Origin: Hydrogenothermus marinus
GTDB taxonomy: Bacteria; Aquificota; Aquificia; Aquificales; Hydrogenothermaceae
Direction of reading: 5' to 3'
DNA length: 64,000 bases
Assembly: GCF_003688665.1 (NCBI RefSeq)
Contig: NZ_REFO01000010.1
Span: forward strand, 186,001-250,000
Shown here: positions 46,741-54,774 of the stretch, one piece after another
Position numbering within the stretch: the first letter of the stretch is position 1
Layout of the letters: each line of letters begins with the position of its first letter
Translations under genes and position numbers: made by a program
The notes under the pieces: model-generated
Database searches by the model: none
The model's input: only the letters and a program-made list of their open reading frames with translations
What the model was told of the DNA's origin: nothing

Positions 46741-47463
46741 TTAATCTACCTCTTCTAAATTTATCTTTCCTTCATAAAGAGCTTTTCCAACTACTACACC
46801 ATAAATTCCAACATCTTTTATTTCATAAAGTTTTTTTACATCTTCTAAACTTGAAACACCACCTGATGCAATTACAGGTTTATTAAGATTTTCTGCAAGA
46901 TATTTTGTACCTTCAATATTTGGACCAACTAAAGCACCATCTCTATTTACATCTGTGTATAAATATCCCCATATAGGAAAATTTTCAAACATTTTTGCAA
47001 AATCTAAAGGAGTAAAATCTGTTTTTTCAAGCCATCCTTTTATTGCTACTTTACCATCTTTTGCATCTATTCCAAGAATTACTTTTTCAGGAAAATCATT
47101 TACAATTTTTTCAAATAGCTCTTTATCTTGGTAAGCTAAACTTCCTATTACAACTCTTTCAACACCTATTTCTATCATAGTTTTAACTGCTTCATAAGTT
47201 CTAAGACCACCACCAAACTCTATAGGTATTGAAACATTTTTTACTATCTGCTCAACAATCTTATAATTTTTTGGAATTCCTTCAAACGCCCCATCAAGAT
47301 CAACTATATGTAAATGTTTTGCTCCTTTTTCTTCCCATATTTTTGCCATATCTATAGGATTATCTGCATAAACTTTAACTGCATTTGGATCACCTTTAAA
47401 AAGTCTTACTGCTTTTCCATCTTTTATATCTACTGCAGGAATTATAAAATCTTTTAAACTCAA
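46741..47463 (-). CDS. hisA: ProFAR isomerase (HisA)
   Basis: HisA catalyses the Amadori rearrangement of ProFAR to PRFAR in histidine synthesis. The 240-residue (beta/alpha)8 barrel has the catalytic Asp in IIPAVDIKDGKAVRLFKGD and the second in YTDVNRDGAL, and phosphate loops VIASGGVSSLED and EFGGGLRT. It is coupled with ridA and the PRTase gene (3-base gap) rather than with other his genes. Confidence 0.97.
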   Translation of the reverse strand: MSLKDFIIPAVDIKDGKAVRLFKGDPNAVKVYADNPIDMAKIWEEKGAKHLHIVDLDGAFEGIPKNYKIVEQIVKNVSIPIEFGGGLRTYEAVKTMIEIGVERVVIGSLAYQDKELFEKIVNDFPEKVILGIDAKDGKVAIKGWLEKTDFTPLDFAKMFENFPIWGYLYTDVNRDGALVGPNIEGTKYLAENLNKPVIASGGVSSLEDVKKLYEIKDVGIYGVVVGKALYEGKINLEEVD

Positions 47464-47466
47464 AAT

Positions 47467-48126
47467 TTACTCCTTTTCTAAAAATATTTTTTCTTTTTTT
47501 GCTTTTTCTATATAATCAAAAAATTCTTCATCTTCAACTTGATGAAAATCTTCATAATACATACCAACTGCAAAATAAGGGCTATCTATTCTTTCTAAAC
47601 AGATAATATCATTAAAATAATCTTTTAATCTATAAATAGCATCAGAAGGACAAACAGGTACAGCCAGTATTACTTTTTTAGCTCCTTTTTTCTTTGCATA
47701 AAGAGATGAAACAATAGCAGTATATCCTGTAGCAACTCCATCATCTACAATTATAGCTATTTTATCTTTTAAATCTATATCTTTAAATCCATATTTTTTT
47801 GCTTTTTCTTTATTTTTTTCTAAAGCCATTTTTTTGAATATTTCTAATTGTTCTTGATTATATATTCTTCTTGCAAAATCTGATATTACATAATTTCCTT
47901 CAATATCAACAGCTCCAAGGGCAAGCTCGGGATCAGAAGGAGATGTTATCTTACTTGAGATTACAAAATAAAAAGGAATTCCTGTTTCTTTTGCTACATA
48001 ATAAGCAACTGGTACTCCACCTCTTGGTATGGCAAGGATTATTGCATCTTCTTTATCTTCAAGATATTTGTTTAAATATTTTCCTATTAAATTGCCAGCT
48101 TCTTCTCTATTTTTAAATAACTTCAT
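47467..48126 (-). CDS. Phosphoribosyltransferase-domain protein
   Basis: The 219-residue protein has a type I PRTase fold, with the PRPP loop AIIVDDGVATGYTA and an upstream AILAIPRGGVPVAYYVA. This is the group of orphan PRTases often fused to or near dienelactone-hydrolase-like domains. The substrate base is unknown, and a role in purine/NAD salvage or regulation is possible. Its start overlaps the HerA-like gene by one base. Confidence 0.85.
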   Translation of the reverse strand: MKLFKNREEAGNLIGKYLNKYLEDKEDAIILAIPRGGVPVAYYVAKETGIPFYFVISSKITSPSDPELALGAVDIEGNYVISDFARRIYNQEQLEIFKKMALEKNKEKAKKYGFKDIDLKDKIAIIVDDGVATGYTAIVSSLYAKKKGAKKVILAVPVCPSDAIYRLKDYFNDIICLERIDSPYFAVGMYYEDFHQVEDEEFFDYIEKAKKEKIFLEKE

Positions 48127-49703
48127 TATATATAATCTAACTCATCTAAAATATCTGAAGAATTTTCTTTTATATTAGTATTAGCCCATTCATCTACTAC
48201 ATTTATATCGTTTCCTTCTATTTTTTCCTTAGCTTTATCTATTTTTACAAGTAAAGGTATTTTAGTCATATTACCAAGTAGGATAGCTTCTCCCGGATTT
48301 AAAGAAGGTAGGTATTCCATTAACTCAGCAGAAAGAGATTCACTTGCTCTTTGAACATGTTTTTGATCTTCTGGTTCAACAAGTTTTAATATAATCATAT
48401 TATTCATTTGTGAAAGAATCTCTTTATCAAGTCCTTTTGGTCTTTGAGTAACAATTGTAAGTCCTAATGCAAATTTTCTACCTTCCCTTGCAATTCTTCC
48501 TATCCAGTATTTAGATTCTGTATTTCTTTTTTCCCCTGCTAAAATATGAGCTTCTTCTATTACTATTAATATAGGAAACGGAAGTTTAGAACCACCTTGC
48601 CTTACTGCTTTTTTTCTTTCTTCTAAACTCCATCTTAAAATATTTGATGCTATTGTATCTGCTACATCTTCATCAAGTTCTGAAAAATCAAAAACATTTA
48701 TATAACCTTCCTTAATTACATCAATTAATGGTGGTACTCCAAGCTTTATAATATGTCCAAGTTCCAAGTATGTATCTTCAAGTTTATTTAAAACTTCATA
48801 TAAAGAATCATCTTTTACTTTTCCTTTAATCTTTTTCTTATTTGATTCTTCATCTGTATTTGCAATATTTTCTACTTCTTCTTTTAATCTATCTAAAAAC
48901 TCTTCTGTGGATAAAAATCTTTCCCAGTCCTCACCTTTTTCTTCTTTTAAATCAGAAAGTAGATTTTCTAAAGCAAGTCTAAAATATCTATACTGAACAT
49001 GGGCATTTTGTTTTATTCCTATTAAAGATGCAAACTCTTTTACTTTAAGATGTACAGGATTTATAAAAGGTTTTATATGATTTACTGCAATTTTTCCATT
49101 TCTTGTAATTTTTGTTTTAGTATATTCTCCATGAAAATCAAAAACTACTGCTGTTCCTTTTTTATCAACTATATTTTTCAGTAATACTGAAACTGTATTT
49201 GATTTCCCTGCTCCTGTTACTGCTAATATGGCAAGATGTCTTAAAACAACCTGATTTATATCTATATAAACTGGCACTTCTTCTTTTTCAGAAAGTAATG
49301 TTCCAATTTTCACAAAGCTTTCTTTTTTGGAACCAAAAAGTTTTTTTAAAAGCTCTGGATCTGCCTCATATATAGGAGATGCTGGAAGTGGTGGTGTTCT
49401 TGGTACTTGTAAGAAAATCTCATTATCAGTTTCCACTATAAGTCCTAATATATTTATCTCTCCTCTTATAATAGTTTCAGGATTAGAAAATTCTCTCATT
49501 CCTTCTACTTGAGAAACAAAAGCAACATCCTTTAAAAATGGATTTTCCCTTTCAAGTTTTTGAATCATTCCAAGTAGTTGGTGATTTTTACCATTTTCTT
49601 CATACTCAAGAATAACAAACTGACCAAGCCTTACAGGAAAATCTGTAATAAATTCTATTCTATTTGGCCTTGTAATACCTATGCTATATCCTATCTTTTT
49701 CAT
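48126..49703 (-). CDS. HerA-like ATPase (DUF87)
   Basis: The 525-residue protein has a HerA-type beta-barrel N-terminus (residues 1-95), then a FtsK/HerA P-loop ATPase: Walker A AVTGAGKSNTVSVLL, Walker B PILIVIEEAHILA, and arginine-rich ESKYWIGRIAREGRKFALGLTIV. HerA proteins are hexameric DNA pumps that act with NurA nuclease in end resection in archaea, and occur in some bacterial defence systems. No NurA nuclease or other defence gene is adjacent, so its role is open. A charged insertion lies at about residues 250-300. Confidence 0.88.
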   Translation of the reverse strand: MKKIGYSIGITRPNRIEFITDFPVRLGQFVILEYEENGKNHQLLGMIQKLERENPFLKDVAFVSQVEGMREFSNPETIIRGEINILGLIVETDNEIFLQVPRTPPLPASPIYEADPELLKKLFGSKKESFVKIGTLLSEKEEVPVYIDINQVVLRHLAILAVTGAGKSNTVSVLLKNIVDKKGTAVVFDFHGEYTKTKITRNGKIAVNHIKPFINPVHLKVKEFASLIGIKQNAHVQYRYFRLALENLLSDLKEEKGEDWERFLSTEEFLDRLKEEVENIANTDEESNKKKIKGKVKDDSLYEVLNKLEDTYLELGHIIKLGVPPLIDVIKEGYINVFDFSELDEDVADTIASNILRWSLEERKKAVRQGGSKLPFPILIVIEEAHILAGEKRNTESKYWIGRIAREGRKFALGLTIVTQRPKGLDKEILSQMNNMIILKLVEPEDQKHVQRASESLSAELMEYLPSLNPGEAILLGNMTKIPLLVKIDKAKEKIEGNDINVVDEWANTNIKENSSDILDELDYI

Positions 49704-49768
49704 TTTTTACCATAAATTAAAGCTTTTTTTCTTAAAAGAATTTTACTACAAATTTATGATAAAAACAG

Positions 49769-49796
49769 TTGATAATATTTTGATTTATACTAAAAT
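49769..49796 (+). promoter_or_regulatory. Candidate promoter of mtaB
   Basis: TTGATA (49769-49774) and TAAAAT (49791-49796) are 16 bases apart in the divergent gap between the HerA-like gene and mtaB. The GAGG ribosome site follows near 49821. The rest of the gap is AT-rich without other signals. Confidence 0.4.
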
Positions 49797-49830
49797 TTCA
49801 ATAGATTATTATTTAATACTGAGGAAATAA

Positions 49831-51144
49831 ATGGAAAATTCTATGAAGGTTGCATTCTCTACTCTTGGTTGTAGGATGAATCAGTTTGAAACCTCTGCTT
49901 TAGAAGAAAAGTTTAGCAATAAAGGTTATCAGATTATACCTTTTGATGAAAAAGCAGATATATATATTGTAAATACATGCACAGTAACAAATGATGCAGA
50001 TAGAACTTCAAGAAAGGTTTTAAGACAAGCAAAAAGAAGAAACCCTAATGCTATAGTAGTAGCTACAGGTTGTTATGCACAAGTAAGCCCTGAAAAACTT
50101 GCTCAGATAGATGAGATAGATTTAGTAATAGGAAATTCCCATAAAACTACTGTTTATGAAATAGTAGAGAACTATATAAATGAAAGAAAAGAAGAAAAAG
50201 TTTTCATAGATAATATTTTCAGGAAAAATGAGTTTGAAACTTTCCAAATAAGCACTTTCTATGAAGGAGCAAGACCTATACTAAAAGTTCAAGAAGGATG
50301 TAATAGTTTCTGCTCATTTTGTATTATCCCATTTGCAAGAGGAAAAGTAAGAAGTGCAAAAATAGAAGATATAGAAAATCAAGTAAAAATATTAGTAAAT
50401 AAAGGTTTCAAAGAGATAGTTTTAACAGGTACTCAACTTTCTCAATATGGATACGACCATAAAGAAGGATATTTATATAATTTATTAAAAAGATTAATAA
50501 ATATAAAAGAACTTTACAGAATAAGACTTTCATCTATGGGAATAAATGAGATTGATGAAAATCTACTTTCATTATTAACTTCAGAAGAAAAAATAGCTCC
50601 TCATTTTCATCTTTCTATGCAGTCTGCAAGCGATAAAGTATTAAAAGATATGAAAAGAAATTATACAGTTTCTCAATATATTGATATTGTAAATAAGATT
50701 TTAAAAAGAAGACCAGAGACAGCAATAGGTACAGATATAATTACAGGTTTTCCAACTGAAACAAGAGAAGAATTTGAAAAAAGTGTAAAAATTATAAAAG
50801 AAATACCTTTTGCTTATATGCATATATTTACCTATTCACAAAGAGAAAATACTTCAGCAGTAAAATTTGGAGATAAAGTACATCCTACAGAAAAAAAAGA
50901 AAGAACTAAAATTTTAAGAAAGATTTCAGAAGAAAAAAATTATAACTTCAGAAAAAAGTATTTAAATAAAGATTTAGAAGTTTTAATTATTGGTGAAAAA
51001 AATGGAAAGAAATTAGGACTTACAGGAAATTATATCCACATAAATTTTGATTCAGATAAAGATATAAATGAAATAACATATGTTAATATGTTTAAAATAG
51101 AAAAAGATAGAGAAAAAAATTTTGGAAAAGAGGTGATAAAATGA
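49831..51144 (+). CDS. mtaB: tRNA (t6A37) methylthiotransferase MtaB
   Basis: MtaB is a radical SAM enzyme that converts t6A37 to ms2t6A. The 437-residue protein has the N-terminal methylthiotransferase domain with three cysteines (STLGCRMNQ; VNTCTVTND; ATGCYAQ) for the auxiliary cluster, the radical SAM CxxxCxxC in VQEGCNSFCSFCIIPFARG, and a C-terminal TRAM-like end. The VNTCTVTNDADRTSRKV pattern is MtaB (YqeV) rather than MiaB or RimO. Its substrate is made by TsaD, encoded at 1.3 kb. Confidence 0.92.
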   Translation: MENSMKVAFSTLGCRMNQFETSALEEKFSNKGYQIIPFDEKADIYIVNTCTVTNDADRTSRKVLRQAKRRNPNAIVVATGCYAQVSPEKLAQIDEIDLVIGNSHKTTVYEIVENYINERKEEKVFIDNIFRKNEFETFQISTFYEGARPILKVQEGCNSFCSFCIIPFARGKVRSAKIEDIENQVKILVNKGFKEIVLTGTQLSQYGYDHKEGYLYNLLKRLINIKELYRIRLSSMGINEIDENLLSLLTSEEKIAPHFHLSMQSASDKVLKDMKRNYTVSQYIDIVNKILKRRPETAIGTDIITGFPTETREEFEKSVKIIKEIPFAYMHIFTYSQRENTSAVKFGDKVHPTEKKERTKILRKISEEKNYNFRKKYLNKDLEVLIIGEKNGKKLGLTGNYIHINFDSDKDINEITYVNMFKIEKDREKNFGKEVIK

Positions 51145-51812
51145 GAATAAAAAGCTTATTCTTAGCAATTTTATTTGTCCTTGGTTTTTCTTTTGCTTAC
51201 GAAGAAAATATCTTAATAGGAGAAAAAGCTCCAGATTTCACGTTCTTATCTGAAGAATGCCAGTATGGTCCTAGTGAGATTTATTATAAAGAAAATGGAG
51301 AATGGAAAAAAAGATGTAAAGAATATCATTTTTCAGATATTTTGAAAGAAGAAAAAAAAGAAGGAAAACCTATATTAATAATATTTTGGGCTATAGGAGA
51401 TAGACCAGGAACTTATTATTTCTTACCAGAAATGAATAAACTTTATGATAAATATAAAGACAAAATAAAATTTATGGCTGTTCTACTTAGTAAGTCAAAT
51501 GGTGAAGAATTGCAAGAAGCTAAAAGAAAACTTCCGTTAAAAATCCCTGTATATAGAGCATACTCAGATGCAATTAGAAATTACAATATTGCAAAGGTAG
51601 ATGTTCCTTATCTTGTTTTTATAAAGCCTGATGGAAAGATTGTAAGAATTTTACTTAGACCTGCATCTGTATATAAAGAAATGGAAGATGACAAAGGTTT
51701 ACATAAAGAATACAGAGAATTTAAAAAAGAAGAGAGATTCAAAATTAGATATGACATAATTGCAGAAAGTATAAAAGAGATAGATAGCTATTTAAAACAG
51801 CTTTTAAATTAA
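51141..51812 (+). CDS. Secreted thioredoxin-fold (TlpA/AhpC-like) protein lacking the CxxC active site
   Basis: The 223-residue protein has a signal peptide (RIKSLFLAILFVLGFSFAY) and a thioredoxin fold of TlpA/redoxin type: GEKAPDFTF, then ILIIFWAIGDRPGTYYF and VPYLVFIKPDGKIVRIL with the cis-Pro. Where TlpA has W-C-x-x-C the sequence is W83-A-I-G-D-R-P-G, so it cannot act as a normal thiol oxidoreductase. Two other cysteines (40 and 59) lie in an N-terminal insertion. It may be a metallochaperone or cytochrome-assembly helper. It overlaps mtaB by 4 bases. Confidence 0.75.
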   Translation: MRIKSLFLAILFVLGFSFAYEENILIGEKAPDFTFLSEECQYGPSEIYYKENGEWKKRCKEYHFSDILKEEKKEGKPILIIFWAIGDRPGTYYFLPEMNKLYDKYKDKIKFMAVLLSKSNGEELQEAKRKLPLKIPVYRAYSDAIRNYNIAKVDVPYLVFIKPDGKIVRILLRPASVYKEMEDDKGLHKEYREFKKEERFKIRYDIIAESIKEIDSYLKQLLN

Positions 51813-53209
51813 TCTGTAACTTGAACTTGATTTCTACCACCTTCTTTTGCTTTATAAAGGGCTTTATCTGCCCTTACTATAAAGTCATCTGGAGTATCAT
51901 CTTCTTTTAATTGGGCTACACCTAAGCTTATAGTAACTTTTTTAACAGTTGGAAATTCATAGTTTTCAACAGCTTGTCTTATCTTTTCTGCTAATTTTTT
52001 AGCTCCTTCTAAGTCTGTTTCTGGAGCTAAAATTACAAACTCTTCACCACCCCATCTTGCTACAAAATCTGTCTTTCTTACCTTTTTCCTTACTAATTTT
52101 GCTAAAGCCTTTAAAACTTCATCTCCAACTTTATGTCCATAAGTATCATTAATCTTTTTAAAGTGATCTATATCAAAAACAATTAAAGATAAAGGCCTTT
52201 TATATCTTCTTGCTCTTTCAATCTCTTGAGATAAAACTTCATTAAATTTACCTTTATTATATAAATCTGTAAGCCTGTCTGTTTCTGCTAAATATCTAAA
52301 TCTTTCTATATTTTTTATAGTTATATAAACTAAAATAGCTAAAACAATAGAGATTAAAAAAGTTAATATTATATTTAAATAGTAAGATTTTATAATTACA
52401 CCATAAGTATTATCTACTGAATAAGAAACTAAATATCCTATAAATTGTTGTTTTAGATTATATACAGGATAAAAAGAAATTAAAATATAGTTATTTTTGT
52501 ATTTATAAACTAAAGAAATAGGCTTTTTTAAACTTAAAAATGGTTGTACTTCTTCTTTAATTTTGCTATTAATTAAACTAATAGGAATATTTTTTAAAGT
52601 CATATTTTCATAGTAAAAATTAGCTGATATTTCAGAAGGAATTGCAATTTTTGTAGTTTTTCTTTTAATTTTATCTACAATAATATCTTTATTTAATAAA
52701 AAAAGATAAGTTTCAGGAAAAATTTTATTTAGCTCTTCCTGAATAACAGAAAATGGAATTGAAAAATATATATTTCCTAAAAAACTATTTTTATAGGTTA
52801 ATGGATAAACATATTGAATAGATGCTAACTTTTCAGGCTTAAATTGATTTGAGAGTTTATCCTTAGACACACCTGCTATAAGCTTTCCAGTAAGATCTAA
52901 TATAAAGATTTTATCTACATTTTCTCTTCTTAAATAATTAAAAATTCTTTTAAGCTCATAGGTTAGCTTCTTTTTATTTTTTTTCTTTATTAATCTTAAT
53001 ATGTATTTGTTATTTATATCTTTATAAAATGCATAATTTATTAATTTTTTGTATTGACGTTTTACAGAGTTAAAATTTGATCTTAAATTTTTAATGGAAT
53101 TTTTATATAAAATATCTTCTTTTTCTTTTTTATCTTTATAAAATACACATATACCAAGGCCATTTACAAAAAGCAGTATAAAAAGTATTATAATTATATA
53201 TTTCTTCAT
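51809..53209 (-). CDS. Membrane diguanylate cyclase (GGDEF) with periplasmic sensor domain
   Basis: The 466-residue protein has a transmembrane span at 4-22, a periplasmic sensor region of about 250 residues resembling a Cache domain, a second span (about 277-296), and a C-terminal GGDEF domain. The active motif is GGEEF (387-391), with an RxxD inhibitory site five residues before it (R-K-T-D in VRKTDFVARW), so it should make cyclic di-GMP under product feedback. DIDHFKKINDTYGHKVGD is intact. Ligand unknown. It is divergent from argH by 41 bases. Confidence 0.92.
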   Translation of the reverse strand: MKKYIIIILFILLFVNGLGICVFYKDKKEKEDILYKNSIKNLRSNFNSVKRQYKKLINYAFYKDINNKYILRLIKKKNKKKLTYELKRIFNYLRRENVDKIFILDLTGKLIAGVSKDKLSNQFKPEKLASIQYVYPLTYKNSFLGNIYFSIPFSVIQEELNKIFPETYLFLLNKDIIVDKIKRKTTKIAIPSEISANFYYENMTLKNIPISLINSKIKEEVQPFLSLKKPISLVYKYKNNYILISFYPVYNLKQQFIGYLVSYSVDNTYGVIIKSYYLNIILTFLISIVLAILVYITIKNIERFRYLAETDRLTDLYNKGKFNEVLSQEIERARRYKRPLSLIVFDIDHFKKINDTYGHKVGDEVLKALAKLVRKKVRKTDFVARWGGEEFVILAPETDLEGAKKLAEKIRQAVENYEFPTVKKVTISLGVAQLKEDDTPDDFIVRADKALYKAKEGGRNQVQVTD

Positions 53210-53250
53210 ATATTTAGTATATCAGACAAATTTTAATCTTAGAGGTGAAA

Positions 53251-54633
53251 ATGGAAAAGAAAAAGTTATGGGGCGGTAGATTCTCAGAAGGAACAGATGA
53301 GTTTGTAGAAGAGTTTACAGAAAGTATTTCTTTTGATAAAGAACTTGCTCTTTACGATATAAAAGGAAGTATTGCTCATGCAAGAATGCTTGGTAAACAA
53401 GGGATAATACCAAAAGAAGATTCTGAGAAAATAATAAAAGGATTAGAAGAAATAAAAAAAGAAATAGAAGAAGGGAAATTTGAATGGAAAAAAGAGCTTG
53501 AAGATGTACATATGAATATAGAAAAAGCTTTAATTGAAAAAATTGGTGATACTGGAGGAAAACTTCATACTGGAAGAAGTAGAAATGATCAAGTAATTAC
53601 AGCTTTTAGACTTTATTTAAAAGAAGAAACTAATAATATAATAAATCTTTTAGAAGAATTAAAAAAAGCTTTACTAAAAAAAGCAGAAGAAACTGTTGAT
53701 ATTGTTATGCCTGCTTATACACATCTTCAAAGAGCACAACCTATAAGACTTGCCCATTATTTCTTAGCATATCTTGAAATGTACAACAGAGATCAAGAGA
53801 GATTTAAAGATAATCTAAGAAGAATAGATCAGATGCCTCTTGGAAGTGGAGCATTAGCAGGAGTAGATTTTCCTCTTGATAGAGAAATGACAGCAAAAGA
53901 GCTTGGATTTTCAAAAATTATGAGAAATTCCTTAGACGCAACTGCCTCAAGAGATGCAATTATAGAATTTTTATCAAACAGTGCAATATGTATGTCTAAC
54001 CTATCAAGACAGTCTGAAGATTTAATAATATGGAATTCTACAGAGTTTTCTTTTGTAGAACTTCCTGATAAATTAACTACAGGCTCTTCTATAATGCCTC
54101 AGAAAAAAAATCCTGATGTCCTTGAGCTTATAAGAGGTAAAACAGGTAGAGTTTATGGAGATTTAATAGCACTTTTAACTATAGTTAAAGGACTTCCTAT
54201 GGCATATAACAGAGATTTACAAGAAGATAAAGAACCAGTTTTTGACGCAGTTAAAACATTAAAAGGTTCAATTATCGGTATGACTAAAATTATAGAAGGA
54301 TTAAAACCTAAAAAAGAAAACATGGAAAAATCAGCAGGTGGATTTGCTTTAGCTACTGATTTAGCAAACTATCTTGTAAATAAAGGATTACCTTTTAGGC
54401 AAGCTCATCATGTTGTAGGACAAATAGTTGGATATTTAACAGCTCAAAATAGAGAGCTTGAAAGCATAACTTTAGAAGAGTTAAAGAAATTCTCTGAACT
54501 TTTTGAAGAAGATGCATTAAATATTTTAAACCCGAAATATGTAGCAGATGCGAGAAAAACCTTCGGTGGAACTGCCAAAGAAAGAATTTTAGAACAGATA
54601 GCTTTTTGGAAGGAAAATCTAACTGAAAAATAA
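53251..54633 (+). CDS. argH: Argininosuccinate lyase
   Basis: ArgH cleaves argininosuccinate to arginine and fumarate. The 460-residue protein has KLWGGRFSEGTDEFVEEFT at the start, TGRSRNDQV, the THLQRAQPI region, and the fumarase/aspartase signature GSSIMPQKKNPDVLELIRG with the mobile-loop Ser. ATG 53251 (after AGAGGTGAAA) is preferred over the GTG at 53245, which overlaps the ribosome site. It is monocistronic. Confidence 0.97.
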   Translation: MEKKKLWGGRFSEGTDEFVEEFTESISFDKELALYDIKGSIAHARMLGKQGIIPKEDSEKIIKGLEEIKKEIEEGKFEWKKELEDVHMNIEKALIEKIGDTGGKLHTGRSRNDQVITAFRLYLKEETNNIINLLEELKKALLKKAEETVDIVMPAYTHLQRAQPIRLAHYFLAYLEMYNRDQERFKDNLRRIDQMPLGSGALAGVDFPLDREMTAKELGFSKIMRNSLDATASRDAIIEFLSNSAICMSNLSRQSEDLIIWNSTEFSFVELPDKLTTGSSIMPQKKNPDVLELIRGKTGRVYGDLIALLTIVKGLPMAYNRDLQEDKEPVFDAVKTLKGSIIGMTKIIEGLKPKKENMEKSAGGFALATDLANYLVNKGLPFRQAHHVVGQIVGYLTAQNRELESITLEELKKFSELFEEDALNILNPKYVADARKTFGGTAKERILEQIAFWKENLTEK

Positions 54634-54774
54634 AAATCTAATTGAGACTAAAAAAATATGAATATTATAGCTTGTAGATAAGTAAAGTTAATTTATAGGG
54701 ATTTTAGCTGTTTAGCTTCTTGAATCTTAATTAGCTAAATTTTTATATAAAAATAATTTTTAGGAAAAAAGCTT
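54634..54774. other. Intergenic, weak hairpin only
   Basis: This 141-base gap lies between argH and the convergent P-type ATPase gene. It holds a TTTAGCT direct repeat (54703-54709 and 54711-54717) and an AGCTAAA complement (54733-54739) followed by TTTTT. That could be a weak argH terminator with a 15-base loop. No open frame with a ribosome site is seen. Confidence 0.3.

Noticed and set aside
48126-49703. HerA-based phage defence island
   Set aside because: Neighbours (PRTase, hisA, ridA, mtaB) are housekeeping genes and no nuclease or SIR2 partner is present.
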